Below are positions 1 to 6,932 of a DNA stretch of 64,000 nt, piece by piece. This DNA is from Isoptericola croceus (GTDB lineage: Bacteria; Actinomycetota; Actinomycetes; Actinomycetales; Cellulomonadaceae), in assembly GCF_029382255.1 (NCBI RefSeq), contig NZ_JARLLG010000003.1, positions 1 through 64,000 of the forward strand. Reading direction: 5' to 3'. The notes under the pieces were generated by a model. The model saw nothing but the letters and a program-made list of their open reading frames with translations, ran no database searches and was not told where the DNA came from. A program made the translations under genes and the position numbers. The stretch's first letter is position 1. Every line of letters begins with the position of its first letter.

Positions 1-627
1 GAGGTGAACCCCGAGGTCATGTGGCAGGACGATCAGCCGCCTGCGGGCGAGTTCGTCGACGACCCTCGCGCCCAGGCCCTCTACGACTACACCCTGTGGC
101 GCAATGCTTCCGCCAACGCGTTCAACTACTCCACCCCCGAGCTGCGCGCCACCATGACCCCCAACAGCTACCCCCACATCACCGACCTCTACAACCGAGC
201 CGAGGGCCGTATGCGCGATAGTGAGCCGCGGCTCATTGAGGGTCCAGACCAGATCGCCGTCCTCGATGTCATCGAGAACGATGACGGTTCGGCGGAGGTC
301 GTCACCTGCGTGCTCCAGTCGCCTTATTGGACCCTGGCTGGAGCCACGCTCCCGCGAGAGACCGAATGGCGGACTATCACCCCGGTTGGTGATGAGCTTG
401 AGTTCGTCGAGGTCAACAGCTTCAGCACGGCGACCCATCAGGTGGCCGAGGAGAAAGGAACCTGGGTCGTCGACAGGTACTCCGGCGGTGGTGGTCCGGA
501 ATGCGACCCCGGCGACGTCGCCCGGGCTACGTACGTGCACAACAATGACCCTGAGATCCTTCTGGAGGTCACGACCGACTGGATGGTCGATCCCGATGGC
601 AAGCAGGGGCCACGCCACTCGCAGTGA
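1..627 (+). CDS. Lipoprotein-like secreted protein, paralog 1 (5' end outside window)
   Basis: The frame is open from the first base, so the start codon and signal peptide lie upstream of the window. The visible part matches, almost residue for residue, the mature part of the complete paralog at 1787-2512: shared NASANAFNYS, EGPDQIAVLD, and the ending DWMVDPDGKQG versus DWIVDPDGKQG. The two DNA copies remain alike for about 35 bases past the stop codon, so the duplication is recent. Two cysteines (in VVTC and PECDPG) are kept in all three copies and could form an extracellular disulfide. I do not recognise the family. An NTF2-like fold would suit the size and the alternating helix/strand look, but that is a guess. 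Third positions are less GC-rich than in the genes to the right. Confidence 0.75.
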   Translation, partial: EVNPEVMWQDDQPPAGEFVDDPRAQALYDYTLWRNASANAFNYSTPELRATMTPNSYPHITDLYNRAEGRMRDSEPRLIEGPDQIAVLDVIENDDGSAEVVTCVLQSPYWTLAGATLPRETEWRTITPVGDELEFVEVNSFSTATHQVAEEKGTWVVDRYSGGGGPECDPGDVARATYVHNNDPEILLEVTTDWMVDPDGKQGPRHSQ

Positions 628-712
628 TCCGGGGGGGGGGCGTGCAGGGCGAGGATGTGCGAGACCGTCGCGACGGAGAGGTTGCGCACATGTGGGACCG
701 CGTCCGGGGACG

Positions 713-850
713 TTCGTCGACAACCTCGCGGACGCTGACCTGATCGGGACGATGAGCGACAGCGACAAACAAGGGAAGTTCACCACCCATGCGGGCCAGT
801 TCGGCACGTTCGCCACGCACATCTCTCACTCCACGCTTCGCTCCCAGTAA
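713..850 (+). other. Orphan coding tail A, upstream of lipoprotein paralog 2
   Basis: An open stretch of 45 codons, beginning FVDNLADADLIG and ending HSTLRSQ, stops 10 bases before the ATG of the second lipoprotein gene. It has no convincing start of its own (an internal ATG at 752 would give 32 residues) and reads like the C-terminal end of a longer protein rather than random sequence. A run of ten G lies upstream at 631-640. Position, directly before a putative immunity-like gene, resembles the displaced toxin tips of polymorphic toxin loci; this is inference only and no toxin family is recognised. Confidence 0.35.
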
Positions 851-860
851 GGTCCCCTCC

Positions 861-1594
861 ATGTTTCGTGCAGCCATGTTTCGTCGTGCCGTGACCGCCA
901 GTGCGGCGGTGCTGTTGGTCACGGTCACCGCTGCGGGGTGCGCCCCTGAGCCTGTCCAGGTGCGGCGGAAGTCACCTGGGAGGGCGACCGTGCACCGGGT
1001 GGTGGTCTGGCCGACGATCTGCGCGCCCAGGTGGTGTTCGAGTACACCAGGTGGCTCAACGCCTCAGCCAACGCCTTCAACTACTCCGCACTAGAACTGG
1101 CCGAACTGATGGCAGCCAGTGCCGAGGAGGCGAAGGGTTTCGCGAGCCACACTGTCTCAGACAAGTACAATAGAGTCGATGCCAGTTTCACGAACAATGA
1201 TCAGCGGTTGTTCGAGGGGCCGGACCAGATCGTGATCGAGGATATTGTCGAGACCGATGACGGGCTGATCGAGGTGAAGACCTGCCATCGTAAGTCGGCG
1301 TACTGGACAAAGGCTGGTAGGACGCTGGAGAACGAACGGCATGAGATCACCGCCATTGGCGATGGGATCGAACGGGTCGAGCCACTCTTCTTCCGTCCCG
1401 CAACGTTCGAGATTATCGATGTCGAAGGGCGATGGGTTGTCGATAAGCATTACGCGTACAACACCGAGGTTTGCGATCCGGGAGCGGATGTCACCCGTGG
1501 TACCTACGATCACAATAATGATCCCGAGTTCCTTCTCGAGGTCACGACCGACTGGCTGGTCGATCCCGACGGCAAGCAGGGCGTCGAGAAGTAG
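861..1594 (+). pseudogene. Lipoprotein paralog 2, interrupted by a single-base frameshift
   Basis: The ATG at 861 (or 876) opens a lipoprotein signal peptide, with hydrophobic VTASAAVLLVTVTAAGC ending in the lipobox AAGC, followed by APEPVQV. The frame then runs out at 1094. The mature part continues in another frame as AAEVTWEGD...LRAQVVFEY...NASANAFNYS and ends at 1594 with DWLVDPDGKQGVEK. If one base is restored at about 960-963, the joined product aligns without gaps to paralog 3 (SVEPLEVNTEVMWQDG versus APEPVQVAAEVTWEGD). So this is one gene with a one-base deletion, either a real mutation or an assembly error. If the mutation is real, only a signal-less product from GTG 1031 or 1034 could be made. 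This copy is clearly more diverged than copies 1 and 3. Confidence 0.7.
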
Positions 1595-1620
1595 TTGGCG
1601 TAGCCATTCATTTCCCGTCC

Positions 1621-1770
1621 ATGATGTTCGACGAGTTCGTCGTTGCGGCCGTCGAGGCTGGCAGGCTCGGTCCTGACGTTCTGGACGAAGGCTCGACCTA
1701 CCGGGAGCTGAGTTTCAACACCAATGCCGACAAGTTCCACACGTTCCGGAACTTTGTCTCCGATCCTTGA
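1621..1770 (+). other. Orphan coding tail B, upstream of lipoprotein paralog 3
   Basis: A 49-residue open frame from ATG 1621 (MMFDEFVVAAVEAGRLG, then STYRELSFNTNADKFHTF, ending NFVSDP) stops 16 bases before the TTG start of the third lipoprotein gene. Its composition is protein-like (charged and aromatic residues in a natural pattern), but I recognise no family. It may be a small gene, or the 3' remnant of a larger one whose front has been lost. The same arrangement, a coding tail just ahead of a lipoprotein gene, occurs at 713-850. Confidence 0.4.
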
Positions 1771-1786
1771 GAGTAGGCGACCTTCT

Positions 1787-2512
1787 TTGCGTTCTGCTGC
1801 CCTTCGCCGTGTTCTGATCGCCCCGGTGCTTGTGGTTCTGGCTGCCACGGGTCTGACGGGTTGCTCTGTTGAGCCGTTGGAGGTGAACACCGAGGTCATG
1901 TGGCAGGACGGTCAGCCGCCTGCGGGCGAGTTCGTCGACGACCCTCGCGCCCAGGCCCTCTACAACTACACCCTGTGGGCGAATGCTTCTGCCAACGCGT
2001 TCAACTACTCCACCCCCGAGCTGCGCGCCACCATGACACCGAACAGCTACCCTCACATTTCGGACCTGTACAACCTGACCGAGGGCGATCTGCGTAAGGG
2101 TGATCAGAAGCTCTACGAGGGGCCTGACCAGATCGCCGTCCTCGACATCATCGACAACGGTGACGGTTCGGCGGAGGTCGTCACCTGCATCCACCAGTCG
2201 CCTCATTGGACCCTGGCTGGAGCCACGCTCCCCCGAGAGACCGAATGGCGAACGATCACCCCGGTTGGTGATGAGCTTGAGTTCGTCGAGGTCAACAGCT
2301 TCAGCACGGTGAGCCAACGAGTGGTCCGCGAGAATGGGCGGTGGGTCGTTGATGAGTACTTTCGAGGGACTTCCGGTGGTGGGTGCGAGGAAGACATCGA
2401 CGTCGCCCGCGCCACGTACGTGCATAACAATGACCCTGAGATCCTTCTGGAGGTCACGGCCGACTGGATCGTCGATCCCGATGGCAAGCAGGGACCACGC
2501 CACTCGCAGTGA
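1787..2512 (+). CDS. Secreted lipoprotein, paralog 3 (complete)
   Basis: Complete member of the local three-gene family, 241 residues from TTG 1787. That start has a purine-rich GAGAGTAGG about 9 bases upstream and gives a compact lipoprotein signal: MRSAALRRVL, hydrophobic APVLVVLAATGLTGC, lipidated Cys26. An upstream in-frame ATG at 1724 would add 21 residues that break the signal-peptide pattern. The mature protein would sit on the outer face of the membrane. It shares two cysteines and the C-terminal VHNNDPEILLEV / DPDGKQG region with copies 1 and 2. Function unknown. Array context suggests an immunity-type role, as inference only. Confidence 0.7.
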   Translation: MRSAALRRVLIAPVLVVLAATGLTGCSVEPLEVNTEVMWQDGQPPAGEFVDDPRAQALYNYTLWANASANAFNYSTPELRATMTPNSYPHISDLYNLTEGDLRKGDQKLYEGPDQIAVLDIIDNGDGSAEVVTCIHQSPHWTLAGATLPRETEWRTITPVGDELEFVEVNSFSTVSQRVVRENGRWVVDEYFRGTSGGGCEEDIDVARATYVHNNDPEILLEVTADWIVDPDGKQGPRHSQ

Positions 2513-2608
2513 TCCGTCGTGCGCACAGGCGAGGACGGGCGAGACCGGGGTCTCTTGCGCCGGGTTCTGAGCTCGGGGGAGATCTGCACCGCGCCCATCC
2601 ACCACAGC

Positions 2609-2623
2609 CCTGACGGGGTCAGG
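2609..2623 (+). terminator. Small hairpin after lipoprotein array
   Basis: CCTGAC-GGG-GTCAGG forms a six-base-pair hairpin about 100 bases after the stop of the last lipoprotein gene. There is no U-tract, so termination is uncertain. Confidence 0.25.
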
Positions 2624-2658
2624 AGGCAACCGTCGTGGGGTGGACTCGTGCTCAACCC

Positions 2659-2672
2659 GAGTGCGAGCACTC
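2659..2672. promoter_or_regulatory. Inverted repeat upstream of the Asp23 operon
   Basis: Perfect inverted repeat GAGTGC-GA-GCACTC, 95 bases before the ATG of the first Asp23/Gls24 gene. The position suits an operator. No regulator is known from the sequence. Confidence 0.35.
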
Positions 2673-2767
2673 CGGATTCTGATGACACTTTCAGTAAGGG
2701 GACGTGCCGTGGTCCTGAGCGCACCGCGGTCGTGGACCGACGCGGCAGACACCGAGAGGGGTACGAC

Positions 2768-3265
2768 ATGACTGAGGAGACCGAGCGGACCAGTTCCCCG
2801 GCTAGCTCGCAGGGTTCGGGTGAACGATCTGCAGAACGGACAGGGAAGCGGTCCGCGCTGAGCGGCGACTTGGGGACGACGACCATCGCGGACGTGGTGG
2901 TCAGCAAGATCGCCGGAGTCGCCGCGCGAGAGGTCGCCGGTGTGCACGCCATCGGTGGAGGCGCCGCTCGCGCGTTCGGCGCCTTCCGGGAGCGCATCCC
3001 GGGTGGGTCGACGAACTATTCGCAGGGCGTCAACGTCGAGGTCGGGCAGACGGAGGCCGCGGTCGATGTCGAGCTCGTCGCCGAGTACGGCGTCGCGATC
3101 GCCGACGTGGCCGAGTCCGTGCGGCGCAACGTCGCAACGTCCATCGGGCGCATGACGGGCCTCAAGGTCATCGAGGTCAATGTGACCGTCAGCGACGTCT
3201 GGCTGCCCGAGGACGACGACGAGACGTCGTCCGACGACCAAGCGCAGGAGTCGCGGGTCCAGTGA
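2768..3265 (+). CDS. Asp23/Gls24 family envelope stress response protein
   Basis: 165 residues; ATG 2768 follows GAGAGGGG. A Ser/Thr/Glu-rich N-terminal stretch (about 40 residues) precedes the Asp23/Gls24 domain: TTTIADVVVSKIAGVAAREV, the GVHAIGGG turn, VNVEVGQTEAAVDVELV, and a C-terminal VIEVNVTVSDV strand followed by an acidic tail. Family members sit at the membrane through AmaP and are linked to cell-wall stress. This is the first gene of a tight six-gene operon that encodes an AmaP anchor (4803-5384) and a DUF2273 protein, which supports the call. It overlaps the next gene by four bases. Confidence 0.85.
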   Translation: MTEETERTSSPASSQGSGERSAERTGKRSALSGDLGTTTIADVVVSKIAGVAAREVAGVHAIGGGAARAFGAFRERIPGGSTNYSQGVNVEVGQTEAAVDVELVAEYGVAIADVAESVRRNVATSIGRMTGLKVIEVNVTVSDVWLPEDDDETSSDDQAQESRVQ

Positions 3266-3639
3266 CTGCCGACGTCTCCCCAGGCAGCGCTCCGGGATCG
3301 CCCGTGGCGGTCGAGCGACTGGTGCACGACGCCGTGCAGGCGGTGCCCGGCGTGGTGCGCCTCACCGGTGGGCGGGTGTCGGAGTACGCGACCTACTTGC
3401 CAGGGGAGCGCATCGCGGGGGTACGGGTTGCCGCCGACGTCCTACACGTCCACGTCGTGCTGCAGGCGACCGGCGACCTTCGCGTCGTCGCCGACAGGGT
3501 GCACGAGACCGCCCGGCAGGTGCTGCTCACGGACGGCAGGGTGCCGGTATCGGCGGTCCACGTCCACGTCGACGACGTCGAGCTCGACCCCGTCACAGCG
3601 GCGGGGAGCCATGACCCCACGGGGAAGGAACGGACATGA
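3262..3639 (+). CDS. Asp23/Gls24-related protein (short paralog)
   Basis: 125 residues from a GTG whose GTGA overlaps the stop of the preceding Asp23 gene. The centre (VPGVVRLTGGRVSEYATYLPGERIAGVRV, then a VHVVLQA strand and VSAVHVHVDDVEL) has the repeating strand pattern of the Asp23/Gls24 fold, with an extra YLPGER loop, but it is shorter and more diverged. Translational coupling to both neighbours suggests a partner in the same envelope complex. The specific role is unknown. Confidence 0.7.
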   Translation: MTADVSPGSAPGSPVAVERLVHDAVQAVPGVVRLTGGRVSEYATYLPGERIAGVRVAADVLHVHVVLQATGDLRVVADRVHETARQVLLTDGRVPVSAVHVHVDDVELDPVTAAGSHDPTGKERT

Positions 3640-3815
3640 ACTACCTCAGTGTCGGGTTGCTGGCAGGTCTGCTGCTGGCGATCGCCACCACCACCGGCGG
3701 GTTCGTCGGGTTCCTGCTCGGACTCGTGCTCGGCGGGCTCGGCCTCGCCATCGGCGCGGTGATCGACGGACGGGTCGACCTGGGCTCACTCGCCGGTGGC
3801 CGTCGTCGTGGCTGA
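3636..3815 (+). CDS. DUF2273-type small integral membrane protein
   Basis: 59 residues starting at an ATG that overlaps the preceding stop (ATGA). Two glycine-rich hydrophobic helices (LLAGLLLAIATTTGGFVGF and LLGLVLGGLGLAIGAVI) are followed by a short polar end DGRVDLGSLAGGRRRG. Small DUF2273 proteins of this form commonly sit in Asp23-AmaP operons. Presumably part of the membrane platform for the Asp23 proteins. Confidence 0.8.
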   Translation: MNYLSVGLLAGLLLAIATTTGGFVGFLLGLVLGGLGLAIGAVIDGRVDLGSLAGGRRRG

Positions 3816-4164
3816 CAGCGGTGCTGGCGGCCTGCCCGGGCGCGTGGTCCTCGAGGACCGCGTGGTGGTCAAGGTCGCGCGTCAGGCAGCCGCCACGGCG
3901 TCGTGCGCCGTCGGAAGCCGCCTCACGGGAAACAAGCTCCCGGACGTGGAGGTCGAGCTGGCCGGACAGCGTGCCCGGGTGCGTGCGCGGGTCGCGGCGG
4001 AGTGGCCCGAGCCGGCCGAGGATGTCGCGGCCCGGGTGCGCGACGCCGTGCGGGGCGAGCTCGAGCGGGACGTCGGCGTGAGCGTCGACGACCTCGTCGT
4101 CACGGTCGCCGCCGTCGTGCCCGGGCGGGCGAGCGGCCGGCAAAGTGAGAGGACGGTGCGATGA
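3808..4164 (+). CDS. Asp23/Gls24 family protein (second full paralog)
   Basis: 118 residues from GTG 3808, which follows GGTGG by 8 bases and overlaps the DUF2273 gene. GTG 3796 would add four residues and is the alternative. Features include GRVVLEDRVVVKVARQAAATA, a central VEVELAGQRARVRARVAAEW strand pair and a C-terminal VSVDDLVVTVAAVV strand, as in Asp23/Gls24 proteins. Overlaps the next gene by four bases. Third Asp23-like protein in this operon. Confidence 0.7.
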   Translation: MADSGAGGLPGRVVLEDRVVVKVARQAAATASCAVGSRLTGNKLPDVEVELAGQRARVRARVAAEWPEPAEDVAARVRDAVRGELERDVGVSVDDLVVTVAAVVPGRASGRQSERTVR

Positions 4165-4790
4165 CGGAGGTCATGCGTCCGGGCGACACCGGGGGAGCGG
4201 GGACCGAGCCCGAGACCGGACCCGGTCCCGACGTCGGGCATGCTGAGGGCGCCCACCGGGAGCCGGCTGTCCAGGCCGCGCGCATGCGCCGGTCGGCGGC
4301 GGTCCCGCGCACCGTCGCCATCGTGCTGGCCGGGCTGGTCGTCGGCATGGGCGTGGTCGCGGGTCAGGAAGCCGTGGCGGCGTCAGGTGCGGTCGGCGGC
4401 CTGGTACCTGAGGACGGCTGGGTGACCGGGGCCGCGAACGGGCTCGAGGGAGCGGCGCTCGGCCCGAGCGCCCTGCTGGCCGGCGCTGTCGCCGTCGTGC
4501 TCGGCGTCCTGCTCCTGTGGGCGGCGTGGCACTCTGGCCCGCGGTATACCCGCCTGCAGCCGGCGCCCGCCGTCGTGCTGCGCCCGAAGGACGTCGCGCG
4601 CCTCGCCTCTGCCGCGGCCGAGGACGTGGACGGGGTGCTCGGAGCATCCTCCACGGCCTCCGCGCGCCGGGTCACGGTCAGAGTCGAGTCGACGGGTGCC
4701 GAGCACGTGCGGGGCGAGGTCGAGCAGGCGGTCGGACGACGCCTGCAACTCCTCGCGTCCCCGCCGTCGGTCCGCGTCCGGGCCCGCTGA
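4161..4790 (+). CDS. DUF6286-like membrane protein of the Asp23 operon
   Basis: 209 residues. A Pro/Gly/Glu-rich cytoplasmic N-terminus (about 45 residues) is followed by a transmembrane helix (VPRTVAIVLAGLVVGMGVV), an outside loop, a second helix (ALLAGAVAVVLGVLLLWAAW) and a C-terminal alpha/beta domain (DVARLASAAAEDVDGVLGA...VTVRVES) resembling the Asp23-like domain of AmaP. Operon position between Asp23 and AmaP genes fits a membrane anchor or partner. Called from architecture and context. Confidence 0.65.
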   Translation: MTEVMRPGDTGGAGTEPETGPGPDVGHAEGAHREPAVQAARMRRSAAVPRTVAIVLAGLVVGMGVVAGQEAVAASGAVGGLVPEDGWVTGAANGLEGAALGPSALLAGAVAVVLGVLLLWAAWHSGPRYTRLQPAPAVVLRPKDVARLASAAAEDVDGVLGASSTASARRVTVRVESTGAEHVRGEVEQAVGRRLQLLASPPSVRVRAR

Positions 4791-4802
4791 GAAGGGGACA
4801 TC

Positions 4803-5384
4803 ATGAGGAGACGTCGCAGCATCGCCGTCGCCGACCGCACGGTTCTCACGATCGTGGGGCTCGCACTCGTCATCGCCGGTGCGGCCGCGGTCGCGATCGG
4901 CGCCGGCCTGCTGCGCGACATCGCGTCGCCCGACGACCGCCTCGACATGAGTGGCGTCGACGTGGCCGCGTCGGCCGGCTGGTGGCCGATCGCGGCCGGT
5001 GCTGCCGCACTGCTCCTGATCCTGTTCGGCCTGTGGTGGATCCTCGCGCACCGGCCGGGCACCAGCACGAAGGTGCTGGGCCTGCCCGGCTCGCGCTCCG
5101 GTGACCGCCTCCGTATCGAGCCGGACACCGTCGCGGCCGCGGCCGAATCAGTCCTCCAGGACGACCCGCAGGTGCGTGGGGCGAGTCTGCGACTGGCCGA
5201 GGAGGACCACGCGCTCGTCGTCGTGGGGCGCGTCCGCGTGGCTCCCCTGGCAGATCTCGACACCGTGGTGCGGCGGGTGGACGAGACACTGGGCGACGCC
5301 AGCCGTGTGCTCGGACACGAGCTCGCCGGCCGGGTACATCTCACGGTCGCGCGGCGGGGCGATGTCGAGCGACACGTGAGGTGA
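4803..5384 (+). CDS. amaP: Alkaline shock response membrane anchor protein AmaP-like
   Basis: 193 residues, preceded by GAAGGGGAC. Two transmembrane helices (LTIVGLALVIAGAAAVAIGAGLL and WWPIAAGAAALLLILFGLWWI) flank an extracellular loop, then a cytoplasmic domain with the Asp23-like pattern (TVAAAAESVLQDDPQVRGASLRL...LVVVGRV...VHLTVARRG). AmaP tethers Asp23 to the membrane in Firmicutes; its place at the end of this operon supports the same role. The next gene is convergent only 8 bases away, so no separate terminator fits. Confidence 0.75.
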   Translation: MRRRRSIAVADRTVLTIVGLALVIAGAAAVAIGAGLLRDIASPDDRLDMSGVDVAASAGWWPIAAGAAALLLILFGLWWILAHRPGTSTKVLGLPGSRSGDRLRIEPDTVAAAAESVLQDDPQVRGASLRLAEEDHALVVVGRVRVAPLADLDTVVRRVDETLGDASRVLGHELAGRVHLTVARRGDVERHVR

Positions 5385-5392
5385 GTGCCCGC

Positions 5393-6019
5393 TCAGGCGT
5401 GCGGATCTGTTCTCGTCTCGTCGATACCGGCCTGGTCGACTCTGCGGTGGAAGCGCATCCCGGCCATCCCGCCGAGGATCGCGCCCGCCAACATCACGAG
5501 CAGGACCACGACCAGGGCGACGATGCCGCCGACGGTCAGGTCTCCCTCGTCGATCGGAATCCGAGGGAAGGCGTCGAGCTCGCCCCGGCCGTTGAGCTGG
5601 TTCCCTGCCACGACGGCGACGATCGCCAGGAGGACGGCGATGATGATCGCCCACAGCCACACCGCGAACCCCTGCCTGGCCCCGTTGAAGCGGGCCATCC
5701 GGCCGGCCACGTAGCCGCCGGCGAAGTAGGCGACGAACAGGATCACCGCGAGCACGATCGCGCCGATCAGGCCGACCGTGCCGGGTAGTTCAGTGCTGAG
5801 TGCTCCCGCATCGACGTCGTTGGCCACGCCGACCCCGACGCCGATCGCTGAGACGAGGCCCATGAGCAGCACAGTCAGCCCGGTGGCGGTGAGCCACCCG
5901 AAGAACGCCGACCCGAACTTGATCCCGCCGAACCGCTCCCGCTGCGTGGCGACCATGTCCTCGCGCTCGTCGTGCCGGCGCCCTGGCCCGCTCTCCCTCG
6001 GAGAGTCCGGATCCGTCAT
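5393..6019 (-). CDS. Four-helix membrane protein of unknown function
   Basis: 208 residues from ATG 6019, with a strong GGGAGG upstream. A charged N-terminus of about 30 residues precedes four predicted transmembrane helices: AFFGWLTATGLTVLLMGLVSAIGVGV, VGLIGAIVLAVILFVAYFAGGYVAGRM, FAVWLWAIIIAVLLAIVAVVAG, GIVALVVVLLVMLAGAILGG. The YFAGGYVAGRMAR turn is typical of a widespread uncharacterised actinobacterial membrane family. It is transcribed toward the AmaP operon and away from sdhB. Function unknown. Confidence 0.7.
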   Translation of the reverse strand: MTDPDSPRESGPGRRHDEREDMVATQRERFGGIKFGSAFFGWLTATGLTVLLMGLVSAIGVGVGVANDVDAGALSTELPGTVGLIGAIVLAVILFVAYFAGGYVAGRMARFNGARQGFAVWLWAIIIAVLLAIVAVVAGNQLNGRGELDAFPRIPIDEGDLTVGGIVALVVVLLVMLAGAILGGMAGMRFHRRVDQAGIDETRTDPHA

Positions 6020-6182
6020 GACAGCCTCCCGAGTCTTCTCGACCGGAGCCGCGCGTCCCGTGATCCGAGTGTGCTGCGCGACGGGGGCGTCTCGACGAGG
6101 TCATCGCCCTTGGCAACACCATGCACGGACCGAATCCTGCTCGCATTCCCGGACGACGGTGGATCCGGCCCTGCTCAGAGGG

Positions 6183-6932
6183 TCAACGGCGCCGCGAGAT
6201 CGTCCGACCCAACCAGACGAGCGGGTCGTACTTGCGGTCCGCGACGCGTTCCTTCATCGGGATGAGCGCGTTGTCGGTGATCTTGATGCCCTCCGGGCAC
6301 ACCTCGGTGCAGCACTTGGTGATGTTGCACCGGCCCAGCCCGTGCTCCTCCTGGGCGGCGGGCACCCGGTCCGCGACGTCGAGGGGGTGCATCTCGAGCT
6401 CGGCCACCCGCATGAGGAAGCGTGGGCCGGCGAACGCCTCCTTGTTCTCCTCGTGGTCGCGTACGACGTGGCAGGTGTCCTGGCACAGGAAGCACTCGAT
6501 GCACTTGCGGAACTCCTGGGACCGCTCGACGTCGATCTGCTGCATGCGGTACTCGCCGGGCGCGAGGTCCGCCGGGGGCGTGAACGACGGGACCTCGCGG
6601 GCCTTCGCGTAGTTGTACGACACATCGGTGACGAGGTCTCGGATCACCGGGAACGTGCGCATGGGTGTCACGGTCACGACGTCGTCGGTCCCGAACACCG
6701 ACATCCGCGTCATGCACAGCAGCCGCGGGCGGCCGTCGATCTCCGCGGAGCACGACCCGCACTTGCCCGCCTTGCAGTTCCACCGCACCGCGAGGTCCGG
6801 GGTCTGCGTCGCCTGCAGCCGATGCAGGACGTCGAGCACGACCTCGCCCTCGTTGACCTCCACCTCGAAGTCCTGCAACGCGCCGCCGTCAGTGTCCCCG
6901 CGCCAGACGCGGAACCGGCCGGTGTAGCTCAT
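6183..6932 (-). CDS. sdhB: Succinate dehydrogenase iron-sulfur subunit
   Basis: 249 residues. An N-terminal plant-type ferredoxin domain carries a [2Fe-2S] set (Cys53, 58, 61 in CKAGKCGSC and Cys73). The C-terminal domain has CIECFLCQDTC (144, 147, 150, 154) and CNITKCCTEVC (202, 207, 208, 212) for the other clusters. It passes electrons from SdhA to the membrane subunit. ATG overlaps the sdhA stop by ATGA. Length and motifs are complete. Last gene of the operon. Confidence 0.95.
   Translation of the reverse strand: MSYTGRFRVWRGDTDGGALQDFEVEVNEGEVVLDVLHRLQATQTPDLAVRWNCKAGKCGSCSAEIDGRPRLLCMTRMSVFGTDDVVTVTPMRTFPVIRDLVTDVSYNYAKAREVPSFTPPADLAPGEYRMQQIDVERSQEFRKCIECFLCQDTCHVVRDHEENKEAFAGPRFLMRVAELEMHPLDVADRVPAAQEEHGLGRCNITKCCTEVCPEGIKITDNALIPMKERVADRKYDPLVWLGRTISRRR

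Noticed and set aside
631-640. Run of ten G as a possible phase-variation tract
   Set aside because: It lies after the stop of copy 1 and outside any supported reading frame; it could only matter if a promoter spans it, which I cannot show.
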